From Piliocolobus tephrosceles (lineage: Eukaryota > Chordata > Mammalia > Primates > Cercopithecidae), in NCBI RefSeq assembly GCF_002776525.5, contig NC_045434.1, positions 111,159,081 to 111,223,080 of the forward strand: DNA of 64,000 nucleotides, in the 5' to 3' direction. Position numbers and translations under genes: made by a program. This document shows positions 40,600 to 52,502 of this stretch, piece after piece; within the stretch, counting starts at the first letter, position 1; each line of letters opens with the position of its first letter. A model generated the notes under the pieces. The model was not told where the DNA came from and did not search any database. It saw only the letters and a list, made by a program, of their open reading frames with translations.

Positions 40600-42765
40600 A
40601 CATGAACAGGATATCATTGTACCAAGACCAGAAAAAAATCAGAAAACTACAGACCAGTGTCTCTCATGAACATAGACACAAAAGGATTTCTACACCATGC
40701 TCTTGTGGGGTTTATCTAGGGAATGCAAGCCTTGTTCCATATTTGAAAATGAAAAAAAAAAAATCAATGTAATCCCCATATTTGCCATTTAAAGAAAAAA
40801 GCCATTGCAACTGATGCATAAAAACCATTTGACAAAATGACATCTATTTATGATAAAAATAAATAAGAGGCATACAGTTTGGACAAGAAGAAATAAAACC
40901 ATCTCGATTCACATATCACATAATTGTATATGCAGAAAAGCTTGAAGAATTCATGCAAACACACACACACATTGTATAATTAATAAGTGAGTTTGACAAG
41001 GTTGCAGGATGTAAGGTCAACATATACAAATCAATTGTATTTCTATATACTAAAAACAAAAATTGAAAACCAAATTCAACAAAACCAATGCCATTTCCAG
41101 TAATTAAAAAATGAAATATTCAGATGTAAATATCCTAAAACATGTACAGGACTTTTATGCTGAAAACTATAAAATATTGATGAAAGAAATCAAAGATGAT
41201 CTAAATAAATGGAGAGATAAACCATGTTCAGGGATTAGAAAACTCAATCGAGTATACATTCAATTCTCTGCAAACTGATAAATAAATTTAACTCAATTCT
41301 AGTCAAAACCCTGGCAGATTTTTGGTAAGCATAGACAAGCTGACTCCAAAGTTTATACAGAAAGGAAAAGGAAATAGAATAGCAAAATAGAAAAATTTTG
41401 AAAAAGAATAACAAAGTGGATGAATCACACTACCTGATTTTAAGACTTACCACAAAGCTACAGTAATCAAAACATTGTAGTATTGGAAGCAGAAGAGATA
41501 CATACATTAATGAAACAGAATAAAGAATCTGGAAATAGACACACACAAAGATGGCCAACTGATGTTTTACAAAGGTGCAAAAACAATTCACTGGAGAAAG
41601 GATAACTTTTTCAACAAATTGTGTTGGAATAGATGGATATCTGTATGCAGAAAAACCTCAACCTAAACCTCACACTATACAAAAATCAATTCAGAATGGA
41701 TCACAGATTTAAAACGTAAAACTATAAAACTTTCAGGAGAAAATGTTAATGACCTGAAGTAGGCATAAAGACCTAAGACATGACAAAAAAAGCATGATCT
41801 ATAAAATAAAAATATGAGTATATTGGACTTCATCAAAGTTAAAAAAAACTGCTGTAAAATACACAATAAAGGGGGATGAAAAACAAGCTACAGACTGTGA
41901 GAAAATATTTGCAAATCAGATTTTTAAAAGGACTTGAATACAGAATATATAAAGAATTCTCAAAACTTTGCACAAGAAATCAAACAACCTATGAAAAAAT
42001 AAGTAACAGACACTTTACCAAAGATGATATATAAAGCAAATAAGGATGTTCAACATCCTTAGTTGTTAGGAACATGCAAATGAAACCCTTAATAAGATGC
42101 ATGACACACATCAGAATGGTGACAATAAAAATATTGACAATACAAAGTGCTGATGAGAAGGCTCTCCTACAATGGAACTCTCATATACTGCTGGTGGAAA
42201 TGCAAAATGGTACAGCCGCTCTGGAAAAGCTTGACAATTTTTTAATAAAAGGAAACATAAATTACCATGTGACCCAGCAATTGTACTAATAAAAATTTGT
42301 GTCCACACAAAAACCCGTACAAGAATATTTATAGCAGCTGTACACATGATTGCCCAAAATGGATAATCTAAATATTTTTAAACAAGTACATGGATAAACA
42401 AACTGCAGTTCATCCACACAATCGATTAAAAAGGAGTAAACTGTTGATACATGAAACAACTTTGATGAATCTAAGGCATGCTGAGTGAAAGAGACCAGTC
42501 TTTCAAGGGTTACATACTGCGTGGTTCCATTTATATGACATTCTTCAGTAATGGAGAACAGATCAGTGGTTGGCAGTGGTTAGACATAGGGAAAAAGTGT
42601 AATTACAAAAAGACAGAACGAGGAAGTTTTGGGGTGATGGAACTGTTCTGTGTCCTGATTATGGTGGTGGTTACACAAACCTATACATATGTTAAAATTT
42701 TCAAGTCTACACACATCCATGCCAATTTAATATTATGTTAAAATTTTAAAAATTAGACGATTTTT
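40600..42765 (+). mobile_element. L1M-type LINE, 3' half, sense, dead
   Basis: Carries decayed L1 ORF2 reverse-transcriptase and C-terminal segments on the plus strand (CAGACCAGTGTCTCTCATGA at 40654; GGAAATGCAAAATGGTACAG at 42197; CAAGAATATTTATAGCAGCT at 42321) and an old-type 3' UTR (GGAACTGTTCTGTGTCCTGA). The frame is broken by many stops and shifts. The 5' part is missing. It meets a minus-strand L1 end at about 42766. Confidence 0.88.
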
Positions 42766-43985
42766 TAGAGCAGTTTTAGGTTCATAGCAAAATTGAACAA
42801 GAGGTACGGGGATTTTTCATATATCCACTGTTCTCACACATGCACAGCTTCCCCTACCATGAACATCCCTCACCAGGGTGGTATATTTGTTCCAAGCAAC
42901 AAACCTACATTAGCACATCATTATTGCCCAAAGTCCATAGTTTGCATCAGGGTTCACTCTTGGTGTGAACATTCTACAGGTTTTCCCAAATGTATAATGA
43001 CACAGATCCACCATGACAGTATTATACAGCATATTTTCACTGCCCTTAAAATCTGTGCTTTGCCAGTTCATTACTCCCAGGCCCTTGACTCCTGGCAACC
43101 ACTGATCTTTTTACTGTTTCCATAGTTTTGCCTTTTCCAGTATATTATATAGTTGGAATCAGATAGCAGCTGACTTTTTCAGATTGACTTCTTTTATTTA
43201 GTAATATGTATTTCAGTTTCCTTCATATCTTTTCATGGCTTGATATCTCATTTCTTTTTAGCACTGAATAATATTCCATTTTCTGGATGTACCACAATTT
43301 ATCCATTCACCTACTGAAGGACATCTTGGCATCCACGTTTTGGCAACTGTGAATAAAGGTGCTATAAACATCCATGTGTAGGCTTTTGTGTGGAAGTAAC
43401 TTTTCAACTCCTTTGGGTAAATATCAAGGAGCCAGACTGCAGAATTATATAGTAAGAGTATGTTTACCTTTGCATCTGCTTCTGGTGGGGGCCTCGAGCT
43501 GCTTCCATTCACGGCAGGAGGGGAAGTGGAGCTGGCATGTGCAGAGATCACACGATGAGGGAACAGAAGCAAGGGTGTTGGGAAAAGTGCCAGGTTCTTT
43601 TTAACAACCACCAATCTGCCTTCCAAAGTGTCTGTACAAATGTACATTCCCATCAGCAATGAATGAGCATTCCTCTTGCTCTACATCCTCAGCCACACCT
43701 GGTGTTGTCTGTTTTCTGGATTTTGGCCATTCTAATAGATGTATACCGGTATCTCATTGTTGCCTTGGTTTCAATTTCCCTCATGACATGTAATGTTGAA
43801 CATCTTTTTACATGCTTACTTGCCATCTGTATATCTTCTTTGGTAAAGTGACTGTACAGGTCTTTTGCCTATTTTTTAATAAGGTTGTTTTCTTATTGTT
43901 CAGTTTTAAAAGTTCTTTGTATATTTTGAATATGTCTTTTGCAAATATTTTCTCCAGTATGTGGCTTATCTTCCCATTCTTTTAA
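42766..43985 (-). mobile_element. L1M-type LINE 3' end, antisense
   Basis: Antisense old-L1 3' UTR and ORF2 C-terminus: TTTTAGGTTCATAGCAAAAT, ACCACAATTTATCCATTCAC, CATTCCCATCAGCAATGAAT, AAATATTTTCTCCAGTATG. It is interrupted by an LTR fragment at about 43466-43612. Confidence 0.85.
43466..43612 (-). mobile_element. Internal fragment of a MaLR-like LTR inside L1
   Basis: TGGTGGGGGCCTCGAGCTGC, CACGGCAGGAGGGGAAGTGG and GATCACACGATGAGGGAACA closely resemble 44.53-44.67 kb. It lacks both LTR ends and replaces about 20 bases of L1 sequence between GAGTATGTTTA and CCAATCTGCCTTCC. Confidence 0.65.
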
Positions 43986-44420
43986 AAAATTTTATTGCAG
44001 TAAAATACATATAACATAAAATTTGTCATCTTACTCATTGTAAGTACACAGCTCAGTTCTATTAAATACATTCATAATGTTGTGCTACCATCATCACCAT
44101 CCATCTCCATAACTCTTTTCTTCTTGCAAAAACTGAAACTCTATGCCTATTAAACAATAACTCCTATTTCCCCCTTCCCCAGCCCTTTGCAACCACTAAT
44201 CTACTTTCTGTCTCTGTGAGTTCGACCACTCTAAGTATCTCATATAAGTGTAATCGCACAGTATTTATCACTTTAAGACTGGCTTATTTCACTTCGCATA
44301 ACATCTTCAAGTTTCATTTATGTTGTAGCACATATCAGAATTTCCCTCCTTTTAAACACTGGATAATATTCCATTCTACATGTTGCTTATCCATTCGTCT
44401 GTTGATGGACACTTAGGTTG
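43986..44420 (-). mobile_element. Second L1M 3' end, antisense
   Basis: A new antisense 3' UTR begins (TTATTGCAGTAAAATACATA, TTGCAACCACTAATCTACTT, GGATAATATTCCATTCTACA). This marks a separate, longer minus-strand L1 that continues beyond the LTR at 44.42 kb. Confidence 0.82.
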
Positions 44421-44810
44421 TGTTTTAGCCCATTTAGTGCTACTATAAAGGACTACCTGAGCTAGGTAATTTATAAAGAAAAGCAATTCATTTGGCTCGT
44501 GGTTCTGCAGGCTGTGCAAGAAGTATGCCATTGGCTTCTGCATCTAGTGGGGGCCTCAAGCTGCTTCCATTCATGGCAGAAGGGGAAGTGGAGCTTGCAT
44601 GTGCAGAGATCACATGATGAGAGAACAGAAGCGTGGGTGTGGGTGAAGGTGCCAGACTTTTAAACAATCTTTGCTCTAGCAGAGCAAAGTCGTTCATGAG
44701 AGATCTACTGCCATGACTAACACTTCTCATTAGGGCCCATCTCCAACACGAGATTAAATTTCAGCCTGAGGTTTGGAGGGCCAAATATGCAAGCAATAGC
44801 GTAAGCAAAA
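44421..44810 (-). mobile_element. MST/THE1-like MaLR solo LTR, antisense
   Basis: TTTAGCCCATTTAGTGCTAC, GAGCTAGGTAATTTATAAAG, TCGTGGTTCTGCAGGCTG and CACGAGATTAAATTTCAGCC follow the usual antisense order of a MaLR LTR. It splits L1 sequence: CACTTAGGTTG before and ATAGTTGCTTCCATG after. Confidence 0.72.
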
Positions 44811-45240
44811 ACAATAGTTGCTTCCATGTTTTAGCTGTTGTGAATAATGCTGCTATGAACATGGGTGTACAAATATCTCTTCAAGATCCTACTTTTAATT
44901 CTTTTGGGAATATATCCATCCAGAAGTGTAATTACTGGATCATGTGGTAATTCTATTTTCAATTTTTTTGAGGAACTCCTATACTGTTTTCTACAGTGAC
45001 TGTATCATTTTACATTCCTGTCTTCTCATTTTCTTGAGTTTTTTCACAGAGCAGAAATTTCTAATTTTAATGAAGTGTAGCTTATTAATATTTCTTTTTC
45101 AGGTCATACTTTCAATGTTGTGTCTATAAAGTCATTGCTATACCCAAAGTTGTCTGTATTTTCTCCTATGTTATCATCTAGGAGTTTTGTAGTTTTGTAT
45201 TTGTATAGTTTTGTGTAGTTTTACATTTAGGGCTGTAATC
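44811..45240 (-). mobile_element. L1M continuation, antisense (ORF2 C-terminal part)
   Basis: GCTGTTGTGAATAATGCTGC, ATGAACATGGGTGTACAAAT, TTGGGAATATATCCATCCAG and GTAATTACTGGATCATGTGG are classic antisense L1 motifs. Interrupted at 45.24 kb by Alus. Confidence 0.85.
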
Positions 45241-45249
45241 CATTTTGAG

Positions 45250-45571
45250 TTTATTTTATTTTATTTTATTTATTTATTTATTTTGAGATTGAGTCTTGCT
45301 CTGTGGCCCAGGCTGGAGTGCAGTGGCCGGATCTCAGCTCACTGCAAGCTCCGCCTCCTGGGTTTACGCCATTCTCCTGCCTCAGCCTCCCCAGTAGCTG
45401 GGACTACAGGCACCCGCCACCTCGCCCGGCTAGTTTCTTTTTTTGTATTTTTTTAGTAGAGACGGGGTTTCACCGTGTTAGCCAGGATGGTCTCGATCTC
45501 CTGACCTCGTGATCCGCCTGTCTCGGCCTCCCAAAGTGCTGGGATTACAGGCTTGAGCCACCGCGCCCGGC
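45250..45571 (-). mobile_element. AluYR-type (cercopithecoid) Alu, antisense
   Basis: Carries GTGGCCGGATCTCAGCTC, GGGTTTACGCCATTC, CCGCCACCTCGCCCGGC and ACAGGCTTGAGCC. A TTTTA/TTTA simple repeat (45252-45282) precedes the body. It appears to have landed in the TTTTA tail of the Alu that follows. Confidence 0.9.
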
Positions 45572-45870
45572 CTTATTTTATTTTATTTTATTGTTGAGAT
45601 GGAGTCTTGCTCCATCACCAGGCTGGAGTGTAGTGGCGTAATCTCTGCTCGCCACAACCTCCACCTTCCAGGTTCCAGAGATTTTCCTGCCTGTGCCTCT
45701 CAAGTAGCTGGGACTACAGGCACGCGCCACCATGCCCGGCGAATTTTTGTATTTTTAGTAGAGACTGGGTTTCACCATGTTGGCCAGGCTGGGCTCGAAC
45801 TCCTGACCTTGTGATCTGCCCACCTCAGTCTACCATGCTGTGATTACAGGCATGAGCCACCGTGCCTGGC
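45572..45870 (-). mobile_element. AluS-like, antisense, with (TTTTA)n tail
   Basis: Body 45593-45870 preceded by TTATTTTATTTTATTTTATT. The duplications CATTTTGAGTT (about 45241) and CATTTTGAGTT (about 45873) enclose both Alus together. Confidence 0.9.
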
Positions 45871-47070
45871 CATCATTTTGAGTTAATTTTTGTAAGAAGT
45901 ATAAAGTCCGTGTCTAGATTCATACTTTCACATGTGGAAATCCAGTTGTTCTGGCACTATTTGTTGAAAAGGCTGTCTTTATTGATTGCCTTTGCTCCTT
46001 TGTCAAAAATCTGTTGACTATATTTGTGCAAGCCTATTTCTGGACACTCTATTCTGTTCCATTAATTGATTTGTTTATTCCTTCACCAGTAGCACATTGT
46101 CTTGACTAGCTTTGTAGTAAATCTTGATATCAGGTAATGTTGGTCCTCCAACTTTGTTTTTCTCCTTCAACATTGTATAGGCTATACTGGGTCTTTTGCC
46201 TTTTTATATCAACTTTAGAATCCATTTATCAATAATCACAAAATGATTTGTTGAAATTTTGATTGGGATTATGTTGAATCTACAGATTGAGTTGGGAATA
46301 ACATATCTTGACAATATCGTCTCTTTCTATCTATGAACTTGGAATGTCTCTCCACTTATTTAGCTCTTCTTTGATTTCTTTCGTTGAAGTTTTGTAGTTT
46401 GCCTCGTATTTATCCGGTACATATTTTGTTATATTTACATCTAAGTATTTCATTTTTAGAGATGCAAATGTAAATAGTATTGTGTTTTCAATTTCAAATT
46501 CTATTTGTTCATTGTTGGTATATAGGAAAGTGGTTGACTTATATATATTAACATTGTATCCTGCAACCTTGCTATAATTACTTATTGTTCCAGGAGATTT
46601 TTGTTGATTCTTTCAGATTTTCTACATAGACAACTATGTCATCTGCAAACAAAGACAGTTGTATTTCTTCCTTCCCAATCCGAATATCTTTTCTTTCCTT
46701 TTCTAGTCTTATTTCATTAGCTAGGACTTCCAGTACAATGTTGAAAAGAAATGGTTAGCGGGGACATTCTTACCTTGTTCTGATTTTATTGGAAGACTTT
46801 CAGTTTTTTACCCTTAAGTATGATGTTAGCTGTAGGGTTTTTGCAAATGTTCTTTATCAAGTTGAGGATTTCCCTTCTATTGCTAGTTTGCTGACAGTTT
46901 TCATCATGAATAGGTATTGGATTTTGTCAAATGCTTTTTCTGTATCTATTGATATGACTGTATGATTTTTTTCGTTAGCCTGTTGATGAGATGCATCACG
47001 TTAATTGATTTTTGAATGTTAAATCATCCTTGCATACCTGGGATATGACCTATTTGGTCATGGTGTATAC
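45871..47070 (-). mobile_element. L1M continuation, antisense (reverse-transcriptase region)
   Basis: Antisense L1 ORF2: CTTGACTAGCTTTGTAGTAA, GTTGGTCCTCCAACTTTG, GACAACTATGTCATCTGCAA, GATTTTGTCAAATGCTTTTT. No intact frame. Confidence 0.9.
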
Positions 47071-47378
47071 TTTTTGTTTTTTTTTAAGAGACACGATCTT
47101 GCTCTGTCACCTAGGCTGAAGTGTAGTGGCTTGCTCATAGCTCGCTACACCCTTGAACTCCTGGGCTCAAGCAATCCTTCTGCCTCAGCCTCCCAAGTAG
47201 CTAGGACTACAGGCATTTGCCACCACACCTAGCTAATTTTTTATTTTTTGTAGGGACAGTGTCTCACTATGTTGCCCAGGCTGGTCTCAAACTCCTGGGC
47301 TCAAGCAATTCTCCTACTGGCCTCCCAAAGCACTGGGATTACACTACCATGTAATCCCATGAGCTACCATGCCTGGCC
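47071..47378 (-). mobile_element. AluJ-like, antisense
   Basis: Old antisense Alu (TTAAGAGACACGATCTTGC, GGGCTCAAGCAATCCTTC, GAGCTACCATGCCTGGCC) inserted in the L1; short flanks TGTATACTTTTT and TGTATAATTCTTTTT look like a decayed duplication. Confidence 0.92.
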
Positions 47379-47747
47379 TGTATAATTCTTTTTGTACATT
47401 ATTGAATTTCATTTGCTAGTATTCTGTTGAGGATTTTTGCATCTATGTTTATGAGAGATATTGGTCTGTAGTTTTCTTTTCTATAATGTCTTTGTCTGAT
47501 TTTGGTATTAGAGTAATTCTGGCTTCATAGAATGAGTTAGAAAATATTCTCTCTGCTTCTATCTTTTGGGAGAGATTATAAAGAAACGGCATAATTTCTT
47601 CCTTAAATGTTTGGTAGAATTCACCAGTGAATTCATCTGAGCGTGGTACTTTTTGCTTTGGAAGGTCATTAATTATTGATTCAATTTCTTTCATAGATAT
47701 AAGCCTAGTTTGATTGTCTATTTGTGTGTTTCTGTGTGAGTTTTGGC
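47379..47747 (-). mobile_element. L1M continuation with an 81-codon ORF2 remnant
   Basis: The minus-strand frame 47694-47449 reads MKEIESIINDLPKQKVP then FTGEFYQTFKEEIMPFL and ITLIPKSDKD, the L1 ORF2 segment just before the reverse-transcriptase core. It is a relic and ends in stops on both sides. Confidence 0.93.
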
Positions 47748-47761
47748 AGATTGTGTCTTTC

Positions 47762-48062
47762 TTTTTTTTTTTTTTTTTTTTGAGATGGAGTCTAGCTCTG
47801 TCTCCTGGGCTGGAGTGCAGTGGCCGGATCTCAGCTCACTGCAAGCTCCGCCCCCGAGTTTACGCCATTCTCTGGCCTCAGCCTCCCGAGTAGCTGGGAC
47901 TACAGGTGCCCGCCACCTCGCCCGGCTCGTTTTTATATTTTTTAGTAGAGACGGGGTTTCACCGTGTTAGCCAGGATGGTCTCGATCTGCTGACCTCGTG
48001 ATCCGCCCGTCTCAGCCTCCCAAAGTGCTGGGATTACAGGCTTGAGCCACCGTGCCCGGCCT
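47762..48062 (-). mobile_element. AluYR-type (cercopithecoid) Alu, antisense
   Basis: Carries GTGGCCGGATCTCAGCTC, GAGTTTACGCCATTC, CCCGCCACCTCGCCCGGC and ACAGGCTTGAGCCACC. Exact 14-base target duplications AGATTGTGTCTTTC are at 47748-47761 and 48063-48076, consistent with a recent insertion. Confidence 0.95.
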
Positions 48063-48150
48063 AGATTGTGTCTTTCAAGTAATTGGTTCATTTAATATAG
48101 GTTATCAAATTTGTGGGCATATGGTCACTCACATATTTAGTTATTATCCT

Positions 48151-48408
48151 TTTTTTTTTTGAGATGGAGTCTCGCTCTGTCACCCAGGCTGGAGTGCGGT
48201 GGTGGGATCTCCACTCACTGCAAGCTCCGCCTCCCGGGTTCACGCCATTCTCCTGCCTCAGCCTCCCGCCTGAGTTGGGACTACAGGGGCCCACCACTGT
48301 GCCCAGCTAATTTTTGTATTTTTAGTAGAGATGGGATTTCACCGTGTTAGCCAGGATGGTCTCGATCTCCTGACCTTGTAATCCACCCGTCTCGCCCTCC
48401 CAAAGTGT
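48151..48408 (-). mobile_element. 5'-truncated AluY-like, antisense
   Basis: The body stops at CCTCCCAAAGTG, so the first roughly 40 bases of the Alu are missing. TTATTATCCTTTT on both sides (about 48139 and 48411) is the target duplication, so truncation happened at insertion. Confidence 0.9.
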
Positions 48409-48419
48409 ATTTATTATCC

Positions 48420-48708
48420 TTTTAATGTCCATGAGATTTGTAGTGATGCCCCCTCTTTCATTTCTAATATTACTAATTTGTGTCTTCTCTCTTTTTTTTC
48501 TAAGTTAGCCTGGTTAGAGGCTTGTCAATTTTATAGGTCTCTTCAAACAACCAGTTTTTTTTTGTTTCATTGACTTTATCTATTGATTTCTTGTTTTGAA
48601 TTTTATTGATTTTGTCTCTAACTTTTATTATTTCTTTTCTTTTGCTTACTTTGTATATAATTTGGTCTTCTTTTTCTGGTTTCCCTAGGTAGAAGCTTCG
48701 ATTATTTA
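48420..48708 (-). mobile_element. L1M continuation, antisense
   Basis: CCCCTCTTTCATTTCTAATA, CTTGTCAATTTTATAGGTCT and ATTGATTTTGTCTCTAACTT are antisense L1 ORF2 segments between the truncated Alu and an LTR. Confidence 0.88.
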
Positions 48709-49083
48709 TCGTTTTAGTCCGCTTGGGGTGCTATAACAAAATACCAGAAACTGTGGCTTAAACAACAGACATTTGTTTCTCACAGTTCTGGAGGCTGGGA
48801 AGTTTGAGATCAGGGTGTCAGCATAATTGCATTCTGGTGAGGGTCCTTTTCATGTCTTGCAGAGGGCTGCCTTCTTGCTGTGTCTTCACATGGTGGAGAA
48901 AGGAAGTTCTGGTGCTTCTTCCTCTTCTTTATAAGGGCACTGATCTCATCATGGGGGCTCCACCTTCATGACCTTATCTAAATCTAATTATTTTCCAAAG
49001 GTCCCACCTCCTAATACCATCGCATTCAAGGTTAGAACTTCAACATATGAATTTCAGGGAGACACAAATATTCAGTACACGAC
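48709..49083 (-). mobile_element. MaLR-type (MLT1/MST-like) solo LTR, antisense
   Basis: GCTATAACAAAATACCAGAA, CACAGTTCTGGAGGCTGGGA, CTGTGTCTTCACATGGTGG and TTCAACATATGAATTTCAGG appear in antisense LTR order. The element ends ...CAGTACACGACA, complementary to a TGT start. It splits L1 sequence. Confidence 0.75.
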
Positions 49084-52000
49084 AATTATTAATTTTAAAT
49101 CTTTGTTCTTTTCTAATGTATGCATTCAATACTATAACTTTCCCTCTAAGTGCTGCTTTCACTGCATCCCACAAATTTTGATAAGTTGTATTTTCATTTT
49201 CATTTACTTCAAAATATTTTAAATGTCTCTTGAGATTTCTTTTTTCCATCCATGTGTTGTGTAGACGTGTTTTATGTCCCAAGTATTTTGGGACTTTTCA
49301 GCTATCTTTCTGTGATAGATTTCTAGTTTAGTTCCATTGTCATTTGAGGGCAGACGTGGTGTGATTTCTATTCATTTAAATTTGTTAAGGTGTATTTTAT
49401 GGCCCAGAATGTGATCATCTTGGTGGATGTTCCACGTGAGCGTCAGAAGAATGTGTTTTCTGCTGTTGTTGGATGAAGTCGTCTATAGATGTTAATTATA
49501 TCCACTTGATTAATGGTGCTATTGAGTTCAATTATGTCCTTACTGATTTTCTGCCTGTTGGATTTGTCCATTTCTGATGGAGGAGCGTTGAAGTCTCCAA
49601 CTGTAATAGTGGTTTCTTCTATTTATCCTTGCGATTCTATCTATTTTTGGCTCACATATTTCGAAGCTCTGTTTTTAGGTGCACACACATTAAGAATTGT
49701 CCTGTCTTCTTAGAGAATTAATCCCTTTATCATTATCTAATGCCTCTCTTTACCCTTGATAACTTTCCTGCTCTGAAGTCTGCGCCTAAAATTAATATAG
49801 TTTCTCACACTCCCTTTTGATTGGAACTAACATAGTGTGCCTTTCTCCGTTACTTTACTTTTAATCTGTATGTTTATATTAAAAGTGGGTTTCTTGCATA
49901 CAACATATAGTTGGGTTTTTTAAAATCTACTCTGACAATCTGTCTTTTCATTGGCATATTAGACCATTGATGTTTAAAATTATTATTGATACATTTGGAT
50001 TAATATCTACCATGGTTATTACTGTTTTCTATTCATTATCCTTATTCTTTGTTCCTATTTTTGTCTTCTATTCTTTTTCTGCCTTTTGTGGCTTTAATTC
50101 AGCATTTTGTATTATTCCATTTTCTCTCCTTTCTTAGCGTATTAATTAATATATACTTTTTTAAAAATGGTTTTTAATGATTGCCCTAGAATTTGCAATA
50201 TATGTTTGCAATTAATCCAAGTCTACTTTCAAATAACACTATACCACTTCAGGGATAGTGAAAAGTACCTTAAAATAACAAAATATTCTTAATTCCTCCC
50301 TCCCATCCTTTTAATCATTGATTCATTTTACTTAATACATAAACGTACATAAGCATATATAGACACACACACAAGTATCCATAATATAATTACTTTGAGC
50401 AAACTATTGTTAGATCAATTAAGTATAAGCAAAATAAGTTTTATTTTACCTTCACTTATTTCCTCTCGGATACTCTTCTTTATATAGAACAGAGTTTCTG
50501 ACCTATATCATTTTCCTTGTCTCTGAAAAAACTGTCTTAGCATTTCTTTCAAGGCAGGCAACAAATTCCCTCAGTTTTTGTTTGAGTAATTATTTCTCTT
50601 TCGCTTTTGAAGGATAATTTCACAAAATTCTAGGTTGGTGCTTTTTTTCTCTCTTAACGCTTCAAATATTTCACTCTCCTCTCTCTTGCTTGCATGCTTT
50701 CTGAAAATTCTAATGTAATTTTTTCCTTTGCTCCTCTATAGGTAATGGGATTTCCCCCACTCGCTGGCTTCTGTATCTTTGATTTTCTGCGGTTTGAATA
50801 TAACATGACTAGGTGTGGGGCTTTGTTTTTGTTTTTGGCATTTATTCTGCTTGGTGGTCTCTGAGCTTCCTGGATCTGAGGTTTGGTTAACTGACATTGA
50901 TTTGGGGAAATTCTCAGTCATTATTGCTTCAGTATTTCTTCTGTTCCTTTCTCTTTTTCTCCTCCTTTCGATATTCCCATTATGCCTATGTTACACCTTT
51001 TGTAGTTGTCCCACAGTTCTTGAAATTCTCTTCCTTTTTTTTTTTTTTTTTTTCAGTCTCTTTTCTCTTTGGAACTTTCTATTGCCATATCCTCAATCTG
51101 AGAGATTCCTCAGCCATGTCTAGTCTGCTAATGAGCTCATCAAAGGTATTCTTCATTTTTGTCACAGTGTTTTTTATCTTTAGCATTATTAAAATTCTTT
51201 CTTAGAATCTCCATCCCTCTGTTTACCCGTTTGTTCTTGTATGTTGTCTACTATTTCCATTAGAGGCCTTAATATACTAATCATAGTTGTTTTAAAATCC
51301 TGGTCTGATAATTCCAACATTCCTGCTATACCTGAGCTTGGTTATAATGCTTGCTCTGTCTTTTTAAACTATGTTTTTTGCCATTTGTATGTCTTGTACT
51401 TTTTTTGTTGAACCCCAGATACAATGTATTGGGTAAAAGGAACTCTGATAAACAGTCGTTAGTGGTATGGAGTTAAGATGTAATGGGAGGATAAGCATTC
51501 TATATAATGAGGTCTCAGTTTTTTAGTAAACCTGTGCCCCTGGGCTGTAAACTTCACAGTGCTTCTCAATATCCACCTCAACCCCCAGTGTGGGACAGGA
51601 TGGCTGCAGTGGGCTGGAGTTGGGTATTTCCCTTTTCCCCCCAGTTGTTTTTAGGCTCTGATAAAACTCCATTAAGTTAGGCTCTGGTAAAATAGTTTCC
51701 CTTGAAGACAGACTTTGTTCAGAAGAACAGAATGCTCTGGCATGTTTCAAAATGGTTACTTTTCCCCTGAAGTATAAAGGGATTTTTCTCTAGTACTCTC
51801 TGTGAGAACCTGGTAGAGCTCCTAGAGCTAAACCTCACAAAAAACTTGTGGGGCCTCCCTCTAACTGGGACCCCCTGGAATCTTTATTTCTCAGACTTGT
51901 CCACATGGAGCCTCTAGCAATTTATCAATTGCAGTTTAAGTTGTTCTACCCTAATACTGGTTCCCGCAGAAGTTTCTGCTCATGGGTTTGTGCCTTGGTT

Positions 52001-52100
52001 AAGTTGTAATTCTCTGTATCTGTCTCTAATTTTAGAGGCGGTGACCTCACTTCTCTGAAGGATCTAAGAAGAGCTGTTGATTTTTCAGTTGTTCTTAAAA
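49084..52100 (-). mobile_element. L1M 5' portion, antisense (endonuclease, ORF1, 5' region)
   Basis: 49.08-50.15 kb matches antisense ORF2 endonuclease segments (ACTGCATCCCACAAATTTTG, TTCTGCTGTTGTTGGATGAA, CAACTGTAATAGTGGTTTC). 50.15-52.1 kb is more diverged, with a T run at about 51037-51053, and is most likely the older L1 ORF1/5' end. The right limit is approximate. Both ORFs are broken. Confidence 0.78.
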
Positions 52101-52502
52101 TGTTTTTAAATAAAAGAATGAGGAGTTATAAATGAGGAACGGAGTATAAGGAATAAGAAAATTTTTCCAAATGTTTGCAAGATACCTCCACATGGTTATC
52201 ATCAACACATCAAATTCAACATATTCAGAATCCCTTTAATTGGCTTTCCATCTTATGTTCTGGATTTTCAGTCTGGTGCCACCTTTCTGTTGGTCACTCA
52301 TGCTTGAAACTTTGGGTCATCTTTGACCATTCTCTCTATCTAAAGGTTTACCAATTGCCATGTCATGTGTGCTATACATTCGTAACTTAGTTGTACATCC
52401 ATTTTCCTGTCTTTTACCCCCGCGCTCCTCTAGTCCATCACCACTTGTCAGAACTTTTGAAATTGCTTCCTAATACTTCCCTGCCTTAAGAGTCAACTTT
52501 GG

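Noticed and set aside
47449..47694. 81-codon minus-strand frame resembling a reverse-transcriptase linker
   Set aside because: Recognised as a remnant of L1 ORF2, not a host gene; annotated as a mobile element.
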